From NCBI GenBank assembly GCA_027026255.1, contig JALVOT010000007.1:96193-160192 (forward strand): a DNA stretch of 64,000 nt, given 5' to 3'. This document shows positions 9,899 through 18,127 of this stretch, one piece after another. Origin of the DNA: Caldifarciminota bacterium. Its GTDB lineage: Bacteria; Hydrothermota; Tepidihabitantia; SM23-42. Under the pieces are notes generated by a model. The model was given only the letters and a program-made list of their open reading frames with translations. It was not told where the DNA came from and did not search any database. Made by a program: the position numbers and the translations under genes. Position 1 is the first letter of the stretch, and every line of letters begins with the position of its first letter.

Positions 9899-9926
9899 AT
9901 TATAAATAACTCGCCTGAAAAGTCAA
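9899..9926 (-). promoter_or_regulatory. Leaderless-type promoter of the cvpA-SAM hydrolase operon
   Basis: Read on the minus strand: TTGACT (9926-9921), 16-bp spacer, TATAAT (9904-9899), then GAATT and the ATG of cvpA at 9893. The gap of 5 nt between -10 box and start leaves no room for a ribosome binding site. Confidence 0.78.
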
Positions 9927-10087
9927 TCCTGAGCTTGACTGAATCCCCACCATTTTTTCTCACTGAACAAATTAAAACAACTTATCATTTTGCGGCGTAA
10001 AATGATGTCTTGCCGACGCCCTGCTTATTACCTTTCTGTTTATCCGCTCTCTGATGCATCAATCCTTATTTAAACACCAATCCATCT

Positions 10088-11797
10088 TCATCTCTGTCTC
10101 TTACGCATCCTCAATAATTTATTCACCGTATAGGTATTCACCACATCCCCTGGTTCAAGCCAGCCCCGACGTGCCGTGGTAATGCCGTATCCCATCCAGG
10201 AAAGTCCTTCAACACCATGGGCATCAGTTCCAATCGAAATCTTAACCCCGGCCTCTTTAGCAGCCCTTAGATTCACATCATTCAAATCAAGCCGATCCCA
10301 GTACGCATTCAATTCAAGCCAGGTTCTGGTCTCTGCTGCATACTCAATCACCTTATGGATATCCACCTGATAGCCTTCCCTTGAAGAGATGAGTCTTCCC
10401 GTCGGATGGCCAATGATATCTACATACGGGTTATCCATTGCTGCACATATCCGTTCAGTAACATTCCTGGTAAACCCCTGATGCACAGAGGCAATAACCA
10501 GATCCAAATTTTTCAGCACTTCATCAGAAAAATCCAATTTCCCATCCTTCAGGATGTCAACCTCCAGACCCTTAAGCATTTTAATACGGGTAAATTTCTT
10601 ATTCAAGCGGTCAATCTCCTCCCATTGTTTATGAAGCCTTTTAAGGTCAAGACCATGGGCATACCTTGCAGAAACCGAATGGTCACTAATAAGAATATAT
10701 TCATAACCCAGTTCTTCTCCAGCCCGGACAAGTTGTTCAATTGTAGCATTTGAATCTGAATAATTAGAATGGATATGAAGGTCTCCGTGTATATCCTTCT
10801 TCTCAATAAGTCTCGGAAGTTTGTGCATCTGCGCCTTCTCAATCTCACCTCGATCCTCACGCAATTCTGGTGGAATATAATCAAGGCCCAATGCCTTATA
10901 GACATCCTCCTCCCTTTTTCCTGCACACATCCGCCGGCCCTTAAAAAGACCATACTCACTCAACTTCATCCCCCGCTGCCTGGCGATATTGCGCAGCTTA
11001 ACATTATGAGCCTTTGACCCGGTGAAATACTGGAGTGCCGACCCATATGACTTCAGTGGAACAATCCTGAGGTCAACCTGCACCCCTCCCTCAACAATAA
11101 TTGAACCCTTTGTATCACCCGCCGCAAGGATACGTTCAGTCTGCGGAAAACTTGTAAAAACCTCAATTATCCTTGCACCATCCTTCCCGGTCGTAAGAAT
11201 ATCAATATCGCCGACCGTCTCTCTGCCACGCCTTAGCGAACCGGCGGGTGAAATCTCTTTTAGTTTTACGGTCCTTTTCAGATACTCCACAACACTGAAT
11301 GCAATCTCCCGGGCACGGGCAAGGGAAAGACGCTGATGTGCCCTCTCAAAAAGTTCAATCCCCTTTTTGATATTCTCCACTTTCTTTTCACCCATCTGGG
11401 GAAGTTTTGCCAGGGTCCCATTCTTAATAACCCTTTTTAAATCAACCAAATTTTTTACATTCAACTTTTTATTTGCCAGAGCAAGGGTCTTTGGACCCAG
11501 ATTCTGAATATCAAGCAAATCCAATAGACTGTCTGGAATATCCTTGGTTGCCTCTTCATATTTCTTCATCTTGCCGGTGCGTAGATACTCATCAATCTTC
11601 TTAGCAATTCCAGCCCCTATCCCTGAAAGTTCCTGAAGTTTTCCTGCCCGGTGTATCTCTTCAATGTCCCGGGTCAGTTCGTCTAAGACCCTGGCCGCCT
11701 TCCGATAGGCGACCACCTTAAAAACATTCGCCCCTTTAAACTCCAAGGCATCGGCAATCCGTTCAAATATTCGAGCAAGTTCCTTATTCTTTTTCAT
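10088..11797 (-). CDS. polX: DNA polymerase/3'-5' exonuclease PolX (family X polymerase plus PHP domain)
   Basis: A 569-aa DNA repair enzyme. Residues 1-310 form the family X polymerase with helix-hairpin-helix segments (LSGIGAGIAKKIDEYL, LPQMGEKKVENIKKG) and the catalytic aspartates in GSLRRGRETVGDIDIL and VQVDLRIV. Residues about 335-569 are the PHP nuclease domain with metal ligands in GDLHIHSNYSD, LISDHS, GLEVDIL and ISIGTDAHG. All key residues appear intact. It lies downstream of a small unknown gene and is probably co-transcribed with it. Confidence 0.95.
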   Translation of the reverse strand: MKKNKELARIFERIADALEFKGANVFKVVAYRKAARVLDELTRDIEEIHRAGKLQELSGIGAGIAKKIDEYLRTGKMKKYEEATKDIPDSLLDLLDIQNLGPKTLALANKKLNVKNLVDLKRVIKNGTLAKLPQMGEKKVENIKKGIELFERAHQRLSLARAREIAFSVVEYLKRTVKLKEISPAGSLRRGRETVGDIDILTTGKDGARIIEVFTSFPQTERILAAGDTKGSIIVEGGVQVDLRIVPLKSYGSALQYFTGSKAHNVKLRNIARQRGMKLSEYGLFKGRRMCAGKREEDVYKALGLDYIPPELREDRGEIEKAQMHKLPRLIEKKDIHGDLHIHSNYSDSNATIEQLVRAGEELGYEYILISDHSVSARYAHGLDLKRLHKQWEEIDRLNKKFTRIKMLKGLEVDILKDGKLDFSDEVLKNLDLVIASVHQGFTRNVTERICAAMDNPYVDIIGHPTGRLISSREGYQVDIHKVIEYAAETRTWLELNAYWDRLDLNDVNLRAAKEAGVKISIGTDAHGVEGLSWMGYGITTARRGWLEPGDVVNTYTVNKLLRMRKRQR

Positions 11798-11829
11798 CCA
11801 AATCTCACATATCCTTTTAATCTATTGAG

Positions 11830-12033
11830 CTATTTCGCCTTCTCCTGTCTCTTTGCATAAGCAACCATAAGCCTGCCCAGTCTTTTATAGCCTGCTTTAA
11901 GATACCACTTTTTAATCCAGGCCGATACCTGTCTCTTTGTCTCATCGGGAAGTTTTTCAAACTCCTCAGCCGCCTGTTTTGCCGCCTCATCCATATTCTT
12001 TAAAATCTGCTGCTGGGTCTCTTTATCAATCAT
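11830..12033 (-). CDS. Small hypothetical protein (67 aa)
   Basis: I do not recognise this family. The track ORF starts at 12111, but the ATG at 12033 is preceded by a strong AGGAGG with good spacing, whereas the 12111 ATG has only a poorly placed AAGGAA. The shorter product (MIDKETQQQILKN...) is charged and helical, with a basic second half (WIKKWYLKAGYKRLGRL). It is followed 32 nt later by polX. A promoter at 12224-12251 would give a leader of about 180 nt to this start. Confidence 0.6.
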   Translation of the reverse strand: MIDKETQQQILKNMDEAAKQAAEEFEKLPDETKRQVSAWIKKWYLKAGYKRLGRLMVAYAKRQEKAK

Positions 12034-12223
12034 AACATCCTCCTGATTAAATAAATTTTTTATACCAGCCTTTACCCGATTTTTGAAAACAGACTCCGGG
12101 ACCCTTACCATTTCCTTATGCCGTCAAGCCAAGACCCTCTCTCCCGGGGAACAATATATATCATTCAGCCCCAGTTCTGATGCATACTAAATATATCACC
12201 ATTTACATATTCCACCATATTAA

Positions 12224-12251
12224 ATTTTAGCAAAATATCTATTGATGTCAA
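12224..12251 (-). promoter_or_regulatory. Promoter upstream of the 67-aa gene and polX
   Basis: Minus strand: TTGACA (12251-12246), 16-bp spacer, TAAAAT (12229-12224). It has the same spacing as the other promoters in this window. The distance to the preferred start at 12033 implies a leader of about 180 nt in which I see no clear structured element. Confidence 0.5.
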
Positions 12252-12362
12252 GGGTAAGCCGCCAGGAATTTTGTCTGAATCCACGCCGCTTCTCGCTGGT
12301 CGTAGAATCTATAATATACAGATACCGGATAAAAACCGCAGCTGCATCAGGATACTTCCCGG

Positions 12363-12390
12363 TTGACAAACAATTCCATTTGAGTAGAAT
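12363..12390 (+). promoter_or_regulatory. Leaderless-type promoter of the 87-aa gene and purC
   Basis: TTGACA (12363-12368), 16-bp spacer, TAGAAT (12385-12390), then AGATT and the ATG at 12396. The 5-nt gap matches the other leaderless promoters here and supports the small ORF as a real gene. Confidence 0.72.
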
Positions 12391-12395
12391 AGATT

Positions 12396-12659
12396 ATGGT
12401 TTACAAAGTTGTCAGATGCTATTTTAATGGTCGGACTGAACAGACCTATACCAGTAATATTCTGGAAAATAAAAAGGTCTTCCCGCCTGGTGTCAAAAAA
12501 GGGCAGAAGCGGCTGCTTCCGGTTCGAATTGCCAGGCTGAAGGCGGACTCTTTTGTCAAAAAACTAAAAGATATGAATAAGAAACGGCCAGTCATAGAAA
12601 GAACTTTGAGCCCGATAAAAGGCAAAAATTCTATCAAAAAAAAGGTTGAGTATGAATGA
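12396..12659 (+). CDS. Small hypothetical protein (87 aa) upstream of purC
   Basis: I do not recognise the product. It is basic and lysine-rich, with segments VYKVVRCYFNGRTEQTY and PVRIARLKADSFVKKL, and has no signal peptide. Two things argue that it is real. A near-consensus promoter sits 5 nt before its ATG, and its stop codon overlaps the purC start (ATGAATGA), suggesting translational coupling. It could be a small nucleic-acid-binding or regulatory protein, but nothing in the sequence proves this. Confidence 0.6.
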   Translation: MVYKVVRCYFNGRTEQTYTSNILENKKVFPPGVKKGQKRLLPVRIARLKADSFVKKLKDMNKKRPVIERTLSPIKGKNSIKKKVEYE

Positions 12660-13530
12660 ACCGGTCGGCTCATTAGAACTTTCCGGGATTAAAAAATTCA
12701 AATCCGGAAAGGTAAGGGAAATATTCGACTTAGGTGAAAATTTTCTAATTGTTGCCACAGACCGCATATCAGCATTTGACTTTATCCTCCCTACATTAAT
12801 TCCTGATAAAGGTAAAGTTCTCAATAAGATTTCAGTTTTCTGGTTCAAAAAAACCGAGGATATTATTGAAAATCACTTTATTACTGACAATCCAGCTGCA
12901 TATCCGGAAATTCTAAAACCATTTAAACAAATCCTGCACGGACGCTCGATGCTTGTAAAAAAAGCAGAGCCGATTGAGGTCGAATGTGTGGTCAGAGGTT
13001 ATATTATGGGTTCTGCCTGGGAAGAATATAAAAATAGGGGCACAATTGCTGGAATAAAATTTAAAAACCTCCAGAAAGGTGACAGGCTTCCTGAACCAAT
13101 CTTCACTCCAGCGACAAAGTCCCATAGCGGGCATGATGAGAATATTTCGTATGAACAGATGAAACAGATCGTTCCTGCTGAGGATGCCGAATTCATTCGG
13201 GGGAAAAGTCTTGAACTATATAATTACGCACATAATTATGCATTAAAAAAGGGAATCATCATCGCCGATACGAAATTTGAATTTGGCAGGGTCAACAATA
13301 AAATCATCCTCATTGATGAAATATTCACCCCGGATTCAAGCCGCTTTCTTGACCGTGCACAATATGAAAAAGAAAAGAAACTTATCTCTTTTGATAAACA
13401 GTTTGTGCGTGATTATCTGTTAAGTACAGACTGGGATAAAAATTCACCGCCCCCGGCATTACCCCGGGATATTGTTGAAAAGACCAGGATGCGATACCAG
13501 GAAGCGCTGAAAAGGCTTTCTGAAAGTTAA
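12652..13530 (+). CDS. purC: Phosphoribosylaminoimidazole-succinocarboxamide synthase (SAICAR synthetase)
   Basis: PurC joins CAIR and aspartate using ATP in purine biosynthesis. Recognisable segments are SGKVREIFDLGENFLIVATDRISAFD at the N-terminus (ATP site), VECVVRGYIMGSAWEEY, and PATKSHSGHDENIS. About 292 aa is normal for the longer bacterial/yeast-type enzyme. The track start is a TTG at 12646; the ATG at 12652 with AAAGG six bases upstream is preferred. It overlaps the 87-aa ORF. It stands alone from other pur genes in this window. Confidence 0.94.
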   Translation: MNEPVGSLELSGIKKFKSGKVREIFDLGENFLIVATDRISAFDFILPTLIPDKGKVLNKISVFWFKKTEDIIENHFITDNPAAYPEILKPFKQILHGRSMLVKKAEPIEVECVVRGYIMGSAWEEYKNRGTIAGIKFKNLQKGDRLPEPIFTPATKSHSGHDENISYEQMKQIVPAEDAEFIRGKSLELYNYAHNYALKKGIIIADTKFEFGRVNNKIILIDEIFTPDSSRFLDRAQYEKEKKLISFDKQFVRDYLLSTDWDKNSPPPALPRDIVEKTRMRYQEALKRLSES

Positions 13531-13532
13531 GA

Positions 13533-15722
13533 CTACTCAGTAACCATCAACCCCAATCCTACCAGGCTGTTCAACACCAGAAATATCAAAATGGTATTTA
13601 CTATTCCTAATATCGGAATGAAAAGCACTGCAGTAAGTAATGCACCAAGGCTTGAACCGATAAGGTCAAGGGCATAAATCCAGCCTGCCTTTTCTCTCTT
13701 TAGTATCCCGATACTCAGTGGAAAATGGAGTCCACCCAGAAATCCCCCCGAAAATACCAGAACTGCAATAAAGATATTTATTCCCGGAATATGAAAGAGG
13801 GATATCAATAAAATAACGGCAAAATATAATGCAGTGATAAATTCAACCCGAGAAAGGGTAATAACCAGATTGCCTCTTTTCATCGGTGAATGAAGATAAT
13901 ATATCGTGCCCAGACCGAGGCCGAGCATATAAAAGGCGATAATTGCACCAATCCAGCCATATAGATAACCATAAAAGACCTGAAAAAGAATTATCAAAAC
14001 GACCTCAGCAGAAATTTCACTGGCGCCCATTGAAAATATTGAGGCATAGACTATAAATTTTTTACGGTAGAATATGAATACAAGCAACAAAGGTATAAAG
14101 AACAGCAGTGGATTCAGATTAAAAAATTTAATAAATAAACGCTTCAAATATAATGAACCTATGCCACCCCAGAGAATTGATGTAAAATAGTAGCAGACCG
14201 GTTTGAGGTCTGTATTCAAATAGCCGTTTGATTCCTCAATGCTACTTTTCAGATATTTCAATTTTTCCCTGCTGAAATTATAATCAAAATAGTAATCATT
14301 AACATAGCTCAAATCCAATCCCCTTTCTACTATTCTCCGTCTCAGAAGGTCAACTATCTTGTTGGATGCAATCCTCTTATCTCCGGCAATAAAGGTTGTC
14401 TTTGATGTCGGCAGGGCAAGCACATAGTTAAATGAACTCCGTAAGGTATTCTGAACCGTCTTAAGAAGCTGGCCATAAAGTGGACTGATGATATTGGGCG
14501 GCGTAGTAATATGTATAGAAAAAAAACCACCTGGCAGAAGAATTCTTCTTGCCTCCCGGAAAAATTCCCCGGTATAAAATCGGTTGATCTGGACATTCGT
14601 GGGATCCGGAAGATTGATGATTATTACATCATAATGTTTTTTGGTATTCTTAATAAAAAAACGGGGATCACCAAATATTGTTTCTAACCTTTCAAATTGT
14701 CCGAAATCCTGTCTGGTATATTGTTCCCCCATCTTGAAAAGCAGAAAGTCGAGTTCCAAATAGGTCACTCTCTTAACCATTGGATGTTTCAATATTTCTC
14801 TTATACAGCCGCCTTCCCCACCCCCGACCAGAAGCACATATTTCGGATTGTGATGCAATAAGAGTGCATAATGAACCGCCTCTTCACTTGTAAAGAGGTC
14901 GGGGTATGAAAAATCATAGATACCGTTAATATAAAAATTTACCTGGGTTTCAGATTTTGTTACGGCAATCACACCGTATTTTGATTGATCCAGACCGATA
15001 AGATTTTGACCACGCATCTGGAGCTTTCGGGAAAAATTTTCAATCGCGTTGATTCGGAAAAACAACAACAAAAACAAAAGGGGGATTAAAAGAAACCTTT
15101 TTTTATTAATAATAATCAAAACACACAAAAGCAAAACAACAAATGACAAAATTAAAATTCCATAGGTCGGCATAATCTGGACCAGCACAAATGATACCAA
15201 AATTCCTCCCGAAAATGAGCCAAATGCCTCCCACAGATAGACACTCTCCGGCATAATGATCCGGGATGCAGCAGGATAAAGTCCACCAAAGACGATACAG
15301 GTCGGTGCTAAGGCAATTATCGATATCAATATAATTTTACCAAGATTGATAATTTCTCCGAACGGCAGCGAAAATATCACCGGGGCAAATCGTATGAAGG
15401 TGATTGAGAAGACAATAGAAAAGGCAAGGATAAAAAGCAAAAACGCATAATTTAAATCCGGTTTAGCATGAAGACGAAAAGAAGAAAATAAGAAACTCCC
15501 CAGACCCATCCAGACAAGCCAGAAACATAAAAGAATTCCTGAAACAAGTTCATTGCCGCCAAAAAGCGAAAGGCCCTCCCTGATAATCAAAGTTTGACTG
15601 ATTACTGCAACAAATCCGGAAAAGAAAACCGCCAATTCTATCCGCTTCACAGATAAGTTTAAGTAAACTGACGGAAAAATCAAGTCCATAATAATGCCGA
15701 CATCCTGATTCATTTTATGCAC
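13533..15722 (-). CDS. Membrane-embedded spermidine synthase-like protein
   Basis: A 729-aa protein with about eight membrane helices at the N-terminus (residues about 25-225), a soluble methyltransferase/spermidine-synthase-like domain in the middle, and further helices at the C-terminus (residues about 510-725). The central domain has the nucleotide-binding motif LLVGGGEGGCIREIL, an acidic YLELD and VIIINLPDPTN, which match polyamine aminopropyltransferases. Such MFS-like/spermidine synthase fusions are widespread and poorly characterised. The start is uncertain: GTG at 15722 or ATG at 15713. It converges on purC with a 2-bp gap. Confidence 0.85.
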   Translation of the reverse strand: MHKMNQDVGIIMDLIFPSVYLNLSVKRIELAVFFSGFVAVISQTLIIREGLSLFGGNELVSGILLCFWLVWMGLGSFLFSSFRLHAKPDLNYAFLLFILAFSIVFSITFIRFAPVIFSLPFGEIINLGKIILISIIALAPTCIVFGGLYPAASRIIMPESVYLWEAFGSFSGGILVSFVLVQIMPTYGILILSFVVLLLCVLIIINKKRFLLIPLLFLLLFFRINAIENFSRKLQMRGQNLIGLDQSKYGVIAVTKSETQVNFYINGIYDFSYPDLFTSEEAVHYALLLHHNPKYVLLVGGGEGGCIREILKHPMVKRVTYLELDFLLFKMGEQYTRQDFGQFERLETIFGDPRFFIKNTKKHYDVIIINLPDPTNVQINRFYTGEFFREARRILLPGGFFSIHITTPPNIISPLYGQLLKTVQNTLRSSFNYVLALPTSKTTFIAGDKRIASNKIVDLLRRRIVERGLDLSYVNDYYFDYNFSREKLKYLKSSIEESNGYLNTDLKPVCYYFTSILWGGIGSLYLKRLFIKFFNLNPLLFFIPLLLVFIFYRKKFIVYASIFSMGASEISAEVVLIILFQVFYGYLYGWIGAIIAFYMLGLGLGTIYYLHSPMKRGNLVITLSRVEFITALYFAVILLISLFHIPGINIFIAVLVFSGGFLGGLHFPLSIGILKREKAGWIYALDLIGSSLGALLTAVLFIPILGIVNTILIFLVLNSLVGLGLMVTE

Positions 15723-15832
15723 CCCCGGGTGTAAACTCCACGAAAAATCTCAATCAAACAAACCCGAGAATCCCAAAACCTTATTTCCGATATAAAAATT
15801 CAGATAAATTTAATGCAAACCCTTAATTATCC

Positions 15833-15860
15833 TTGACTTTTTTAAAAAAATAAATATTAT
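15833..15860 (+). promoter_or_regulatory. Promoter of the mreB operon
   Basis: TTGACT (15833-15838), 16-bp spacer, TATTAT (15855-15860), followed by a short leader with AGGAGG (15875-15880) ahead of the preferred GTG start at 15888. Confidence 0.65.
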
Positions 15861-15887
15861 TATTATTGATAACCAGGAGGCTTGAAG

Positions 15888-16952
15888 GTGACATTTAATT
15901 TAAAATCAATACTAAGGGCTATGAAGATTCTGAAGAGCCAATTTATGACCGATGTGGCAATTGACCTTGGAACCTGTACAACCCTCATCTATGTTAATAG
16001 TCGAGGCATCGTCTTAAACGAACCTACGGTTGTGGCAATCGATACCAAATCAAAAAAATGTCTTGCCGCCGGTGAAGAGGCGAAGAAGATGCTGGGCAGA
16101 ACACCGGGTGAGATAAAGGCAATTCGGCCGATGAAAGATGGTGTAATTGCAGATTTTGAAATGGTTGAACTACTCCTGCGCACATTCATCGAAAAGGTTC
16201 AGAAAAAGAGACTCTTTACCAGACCCCGGGTGATAATCTGTGTTCCCTCCGGTATTACCGAAGTTGAAAAGAGGGCGGTAAGGGATTCGGCTGAAGCAGC
16301 CGGGGCACGGGAGGTTTTTTTGGTTCCGGAACCGATCTCCGCGGCAATCGGTATTAACCTTCCAGTCCATTCAGCAGTTGGCAATATGATTATCGATATC
16401 GGCGGCGGAACAACCGAGATTGCGGTTATTGCACTCAACGGCATTGTGACGAACAGTTCAATTCGAACCGCAGGTGATGAAATGGACGATGCAATAGTCC
16501 AGTATATTAAGAAAAATTATAATCTCATCATTGGTGAACAAACCGCAGAAATGATAAAGATTAAAATCGGAAGTGCCTTTCCCACTGTCGAGGAGGGCAA
16601 GATTGAAGTAAGGGGTCGTGACCTTGTCTCTGGCATACCCAAGACCATAAAACTGACAACCCATGAAGTAAGAGAAGCGATTCAAGAACCGCTCTCAATG
16701 ATTACCGAAGCAATCCGATTGACATTGGAGAAAACCCCGCCTGAACTTGCCGCAGACATTGTTAACAATGGAATATATATGGCGGGTGGTGGCTCTCTAT
16801 TAAAGGGTATTGATACCCTGGTCCGTGAAGAGACAAACCTACCAGTAACCGTTGCACAGGAACCAAATAAGGCGGTTGTAATCGGCGCCGGTAAAATTCT
16901 TGAGGATATGCCCAAATTTGAAAAAGTCATCTATACGATGAAGAGAGAATAG
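15888..16952 (+). CDS. mreB: Rod shape-determining protein MreB
   Basis: MreB is the actin-like filament protein that guides lateral wall synthesis on the cytoplasmic face of the membrane. The ATPase motifs are clear: VAIDLGTCTTLIYV (phosphate 1), VPSGITEVEKRAV, MIIDIGGGTTEIAVI (phosphate 2) and MAGGGSLLKGID (adenosine). The track start TTG at 15882 is only one base from AGGAGG; GTG at 15888 has 7-nt spacing and is preferred, giving 354 aa. It is the first gene of a mreB-mreC-mreD-mrdA-rodA operon. Confidence 0.97.
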   Translation: MTFNLKSILRAMKILKSQFMTDVAIDLGTCTTLIYVNSRGIVLNEPTVVAIDTKSKKCLAAGEEAKKMLGRTPGEIKAIRPMKDGVIADFEMVELLLRTFIEKVQKKRLFTRPRVIICVPSGITEVEKRAVRDSAEAAGAREVFLVPEPISAAIGINLPVHSAVGNMIIDIGGGTTEIAVIALNGIVTNSSIRTAGDEMDDAIVQYIKKNYNLIIGEQTAEMIKIKIGSAFPTVEEGKIEVRGRDLVSGIPKTIKLTTHEVREAIQEPLSMITEAIRLTLEKTPPELAADIVNNGIYMAGGGSLLKGIDTLVREETNLPVTVAQEPNKAVVIGAGKILEDMPKFEKVIYTMKRE

Positions 16953-17705
16953 TTGCGCCGCACCCAGCTTATTTTATTCGCTGTATTCATCACTATTTCC
17001 TTAATACTCTTCTTTCTAAATGACAAAAGTGCATTAATATTATCAGAAAACCTTTCTTCAATCCTTTTATTCCCTATAAAGGTAACAACCCAATTTCTGG
17101 ACTACCTTAGTGTATCAAATACACGGATTGAAAATCTGGAAATTGAAATCAATCAGTTAAAACTACAAAATGCACAACTCAGAAAAATGGTGCCGTCTGA
17201 TACCGAACAGTTCAAAGCAAAAAATTTTAAATTGATAAAAGCATTTATTATCGGCCGTGACCCCCAGAATATTAACGGCTATCTCTACATAGATAAAGGT
17301 CAGACTGACAGTATCACAAAGGGACAGCCAGTAATTGCCATAAACGGTCTGGTGGGAAAGATAAAATATGCTGGTAAAAACCTCAGCATTGTTGAAACCC
17401 TGGAAAACGAAGGGTTTGCAATAAGCGCGATTGATATCAAAACCGGAATCCATGGTGTGGTAAAACAGAAACAGGGGCTCCTGTTCGATTATATCCGTAA
17501 TATTGATACTGTAAATATCAATGATTCAATCCTGACATCAGGAATGAGTCAAATATTTCCCGGGGGTATCCTTATCGGCAAGATAAAAAAAATTGTAAAG
17601 ACCGAAGACACCTTCTTTAAAAAAGTCTACCTCACCCCTGCAGTTAGAATAAATCGGCTCACATCAGTATATGTAATATTGAATCAAAAAAAATTACCGA
17701 AATGA
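16953..17705 (+). CDS. mreC: Rod shape-determining protein MreC
   Basis: A 250-aa inner-membrane protein with one N-terminal helix (residues about 5-22), a coiled coil (about 45-75, ENLEIEINQLKLQNAQL) and the periplasmic beta-domain pair (IIGRDPQNINGYLYIDKGQ, PVIAINGLVGKI). It links MreB to the elongation machinery. It starts with TTG immediately after the mreB stop codon and overlaps mreD by four bases, which indicates tight coupling. Confidence 0.93.
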   Translation: MRRTQLILFAVFITISLILFFLNDKSALILSENLSSILLFPIKVTTQFLDYLSVSNTRIENLEIEINQLKLQNAQLRKMVPSDTEQFKAKNFKLIKAFIIGRDPQNINGYLYIDKGQTDSITKGQPVIAINGLVGKIKYAGKNLSIVETLENEGFAISAIDIKTGIHGVVKQKQGLLFDYIRNIDTVNINDSILTSGMSQIFPGGILIGKIKKIVKTEDTFFKKVYLTPAVRINRLTSVYVILNQKKLPK

Positions 17706-18127
17706 TACGCTATTATATTTTATATTTTATCCTGCTCTATCTCACGCTGCCGTTTAACTGGGTGATAGATTTTATCGCAATCTTTGGTTTTTTTATAATC
17801 TTTAACGAAGACGAGCATTTTGCACTGATATACCTGTTTTTCAGTGGTCTATTACTTGATTTATATAACCCTTCGGCCCTGGGCAAAAATACCTTAATCT
17901 ATACTCTTCTTGCCCAGGGGTTAATCTATACAAAGAAATATATCTCCCATAATCTTATTACTACCCTTGCAGCATTCACCGTCTTCTTTGCACTTAAAAC
18001 CTTACTGATTCAACTCACCCACCCCGGCTACTTCACAATACTGCAGATTATCTTAACAGAAATTCTATTTATCCCTGCATTTTTAATACTCAACCGAATA
18101 AAGTATGGAATATGGATGAAGAGCTGA
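17702..18127 (+). CDS. mreD: Rod shape-determining protein MreD
   Basis: A 141-aa, strongly hydrophobic protein with about five membrane helices, the size and position expected of MreD between mreC and the PBP2 gene. Sequence motifs are weak, as is usual for MreD, so the call rests on gene order, length and topology. The start overlaps the mreC stop (ATGA) and the end overlaps the next gene by 16 bp. Confidence 0.85.
   Translation: MIRYYILYFILLYLTLPFNWVIDFIAIFGFFIIFNEDEHFALIYLFFSGLLLDLYNPSALGKNTLIYTLLAQGLIYTKKYISHNLITTLAAFTVFFALKTLLIQLTHPGYFTILQIILTEILFIPAFLILNRIKYGIWMKS

Noticed and set aside
10603-10959. ORFs overlapping polX on both strands
   Set aside because: PolX is complete with both domains; the overlapping frames show no independent evidence.
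11830-12111. Start of the small gene at 12111
   Set aside because: The ATG at 12033 has AGGAGG at proper distance; the upstream ATG has a poorly placed AAGGAA.
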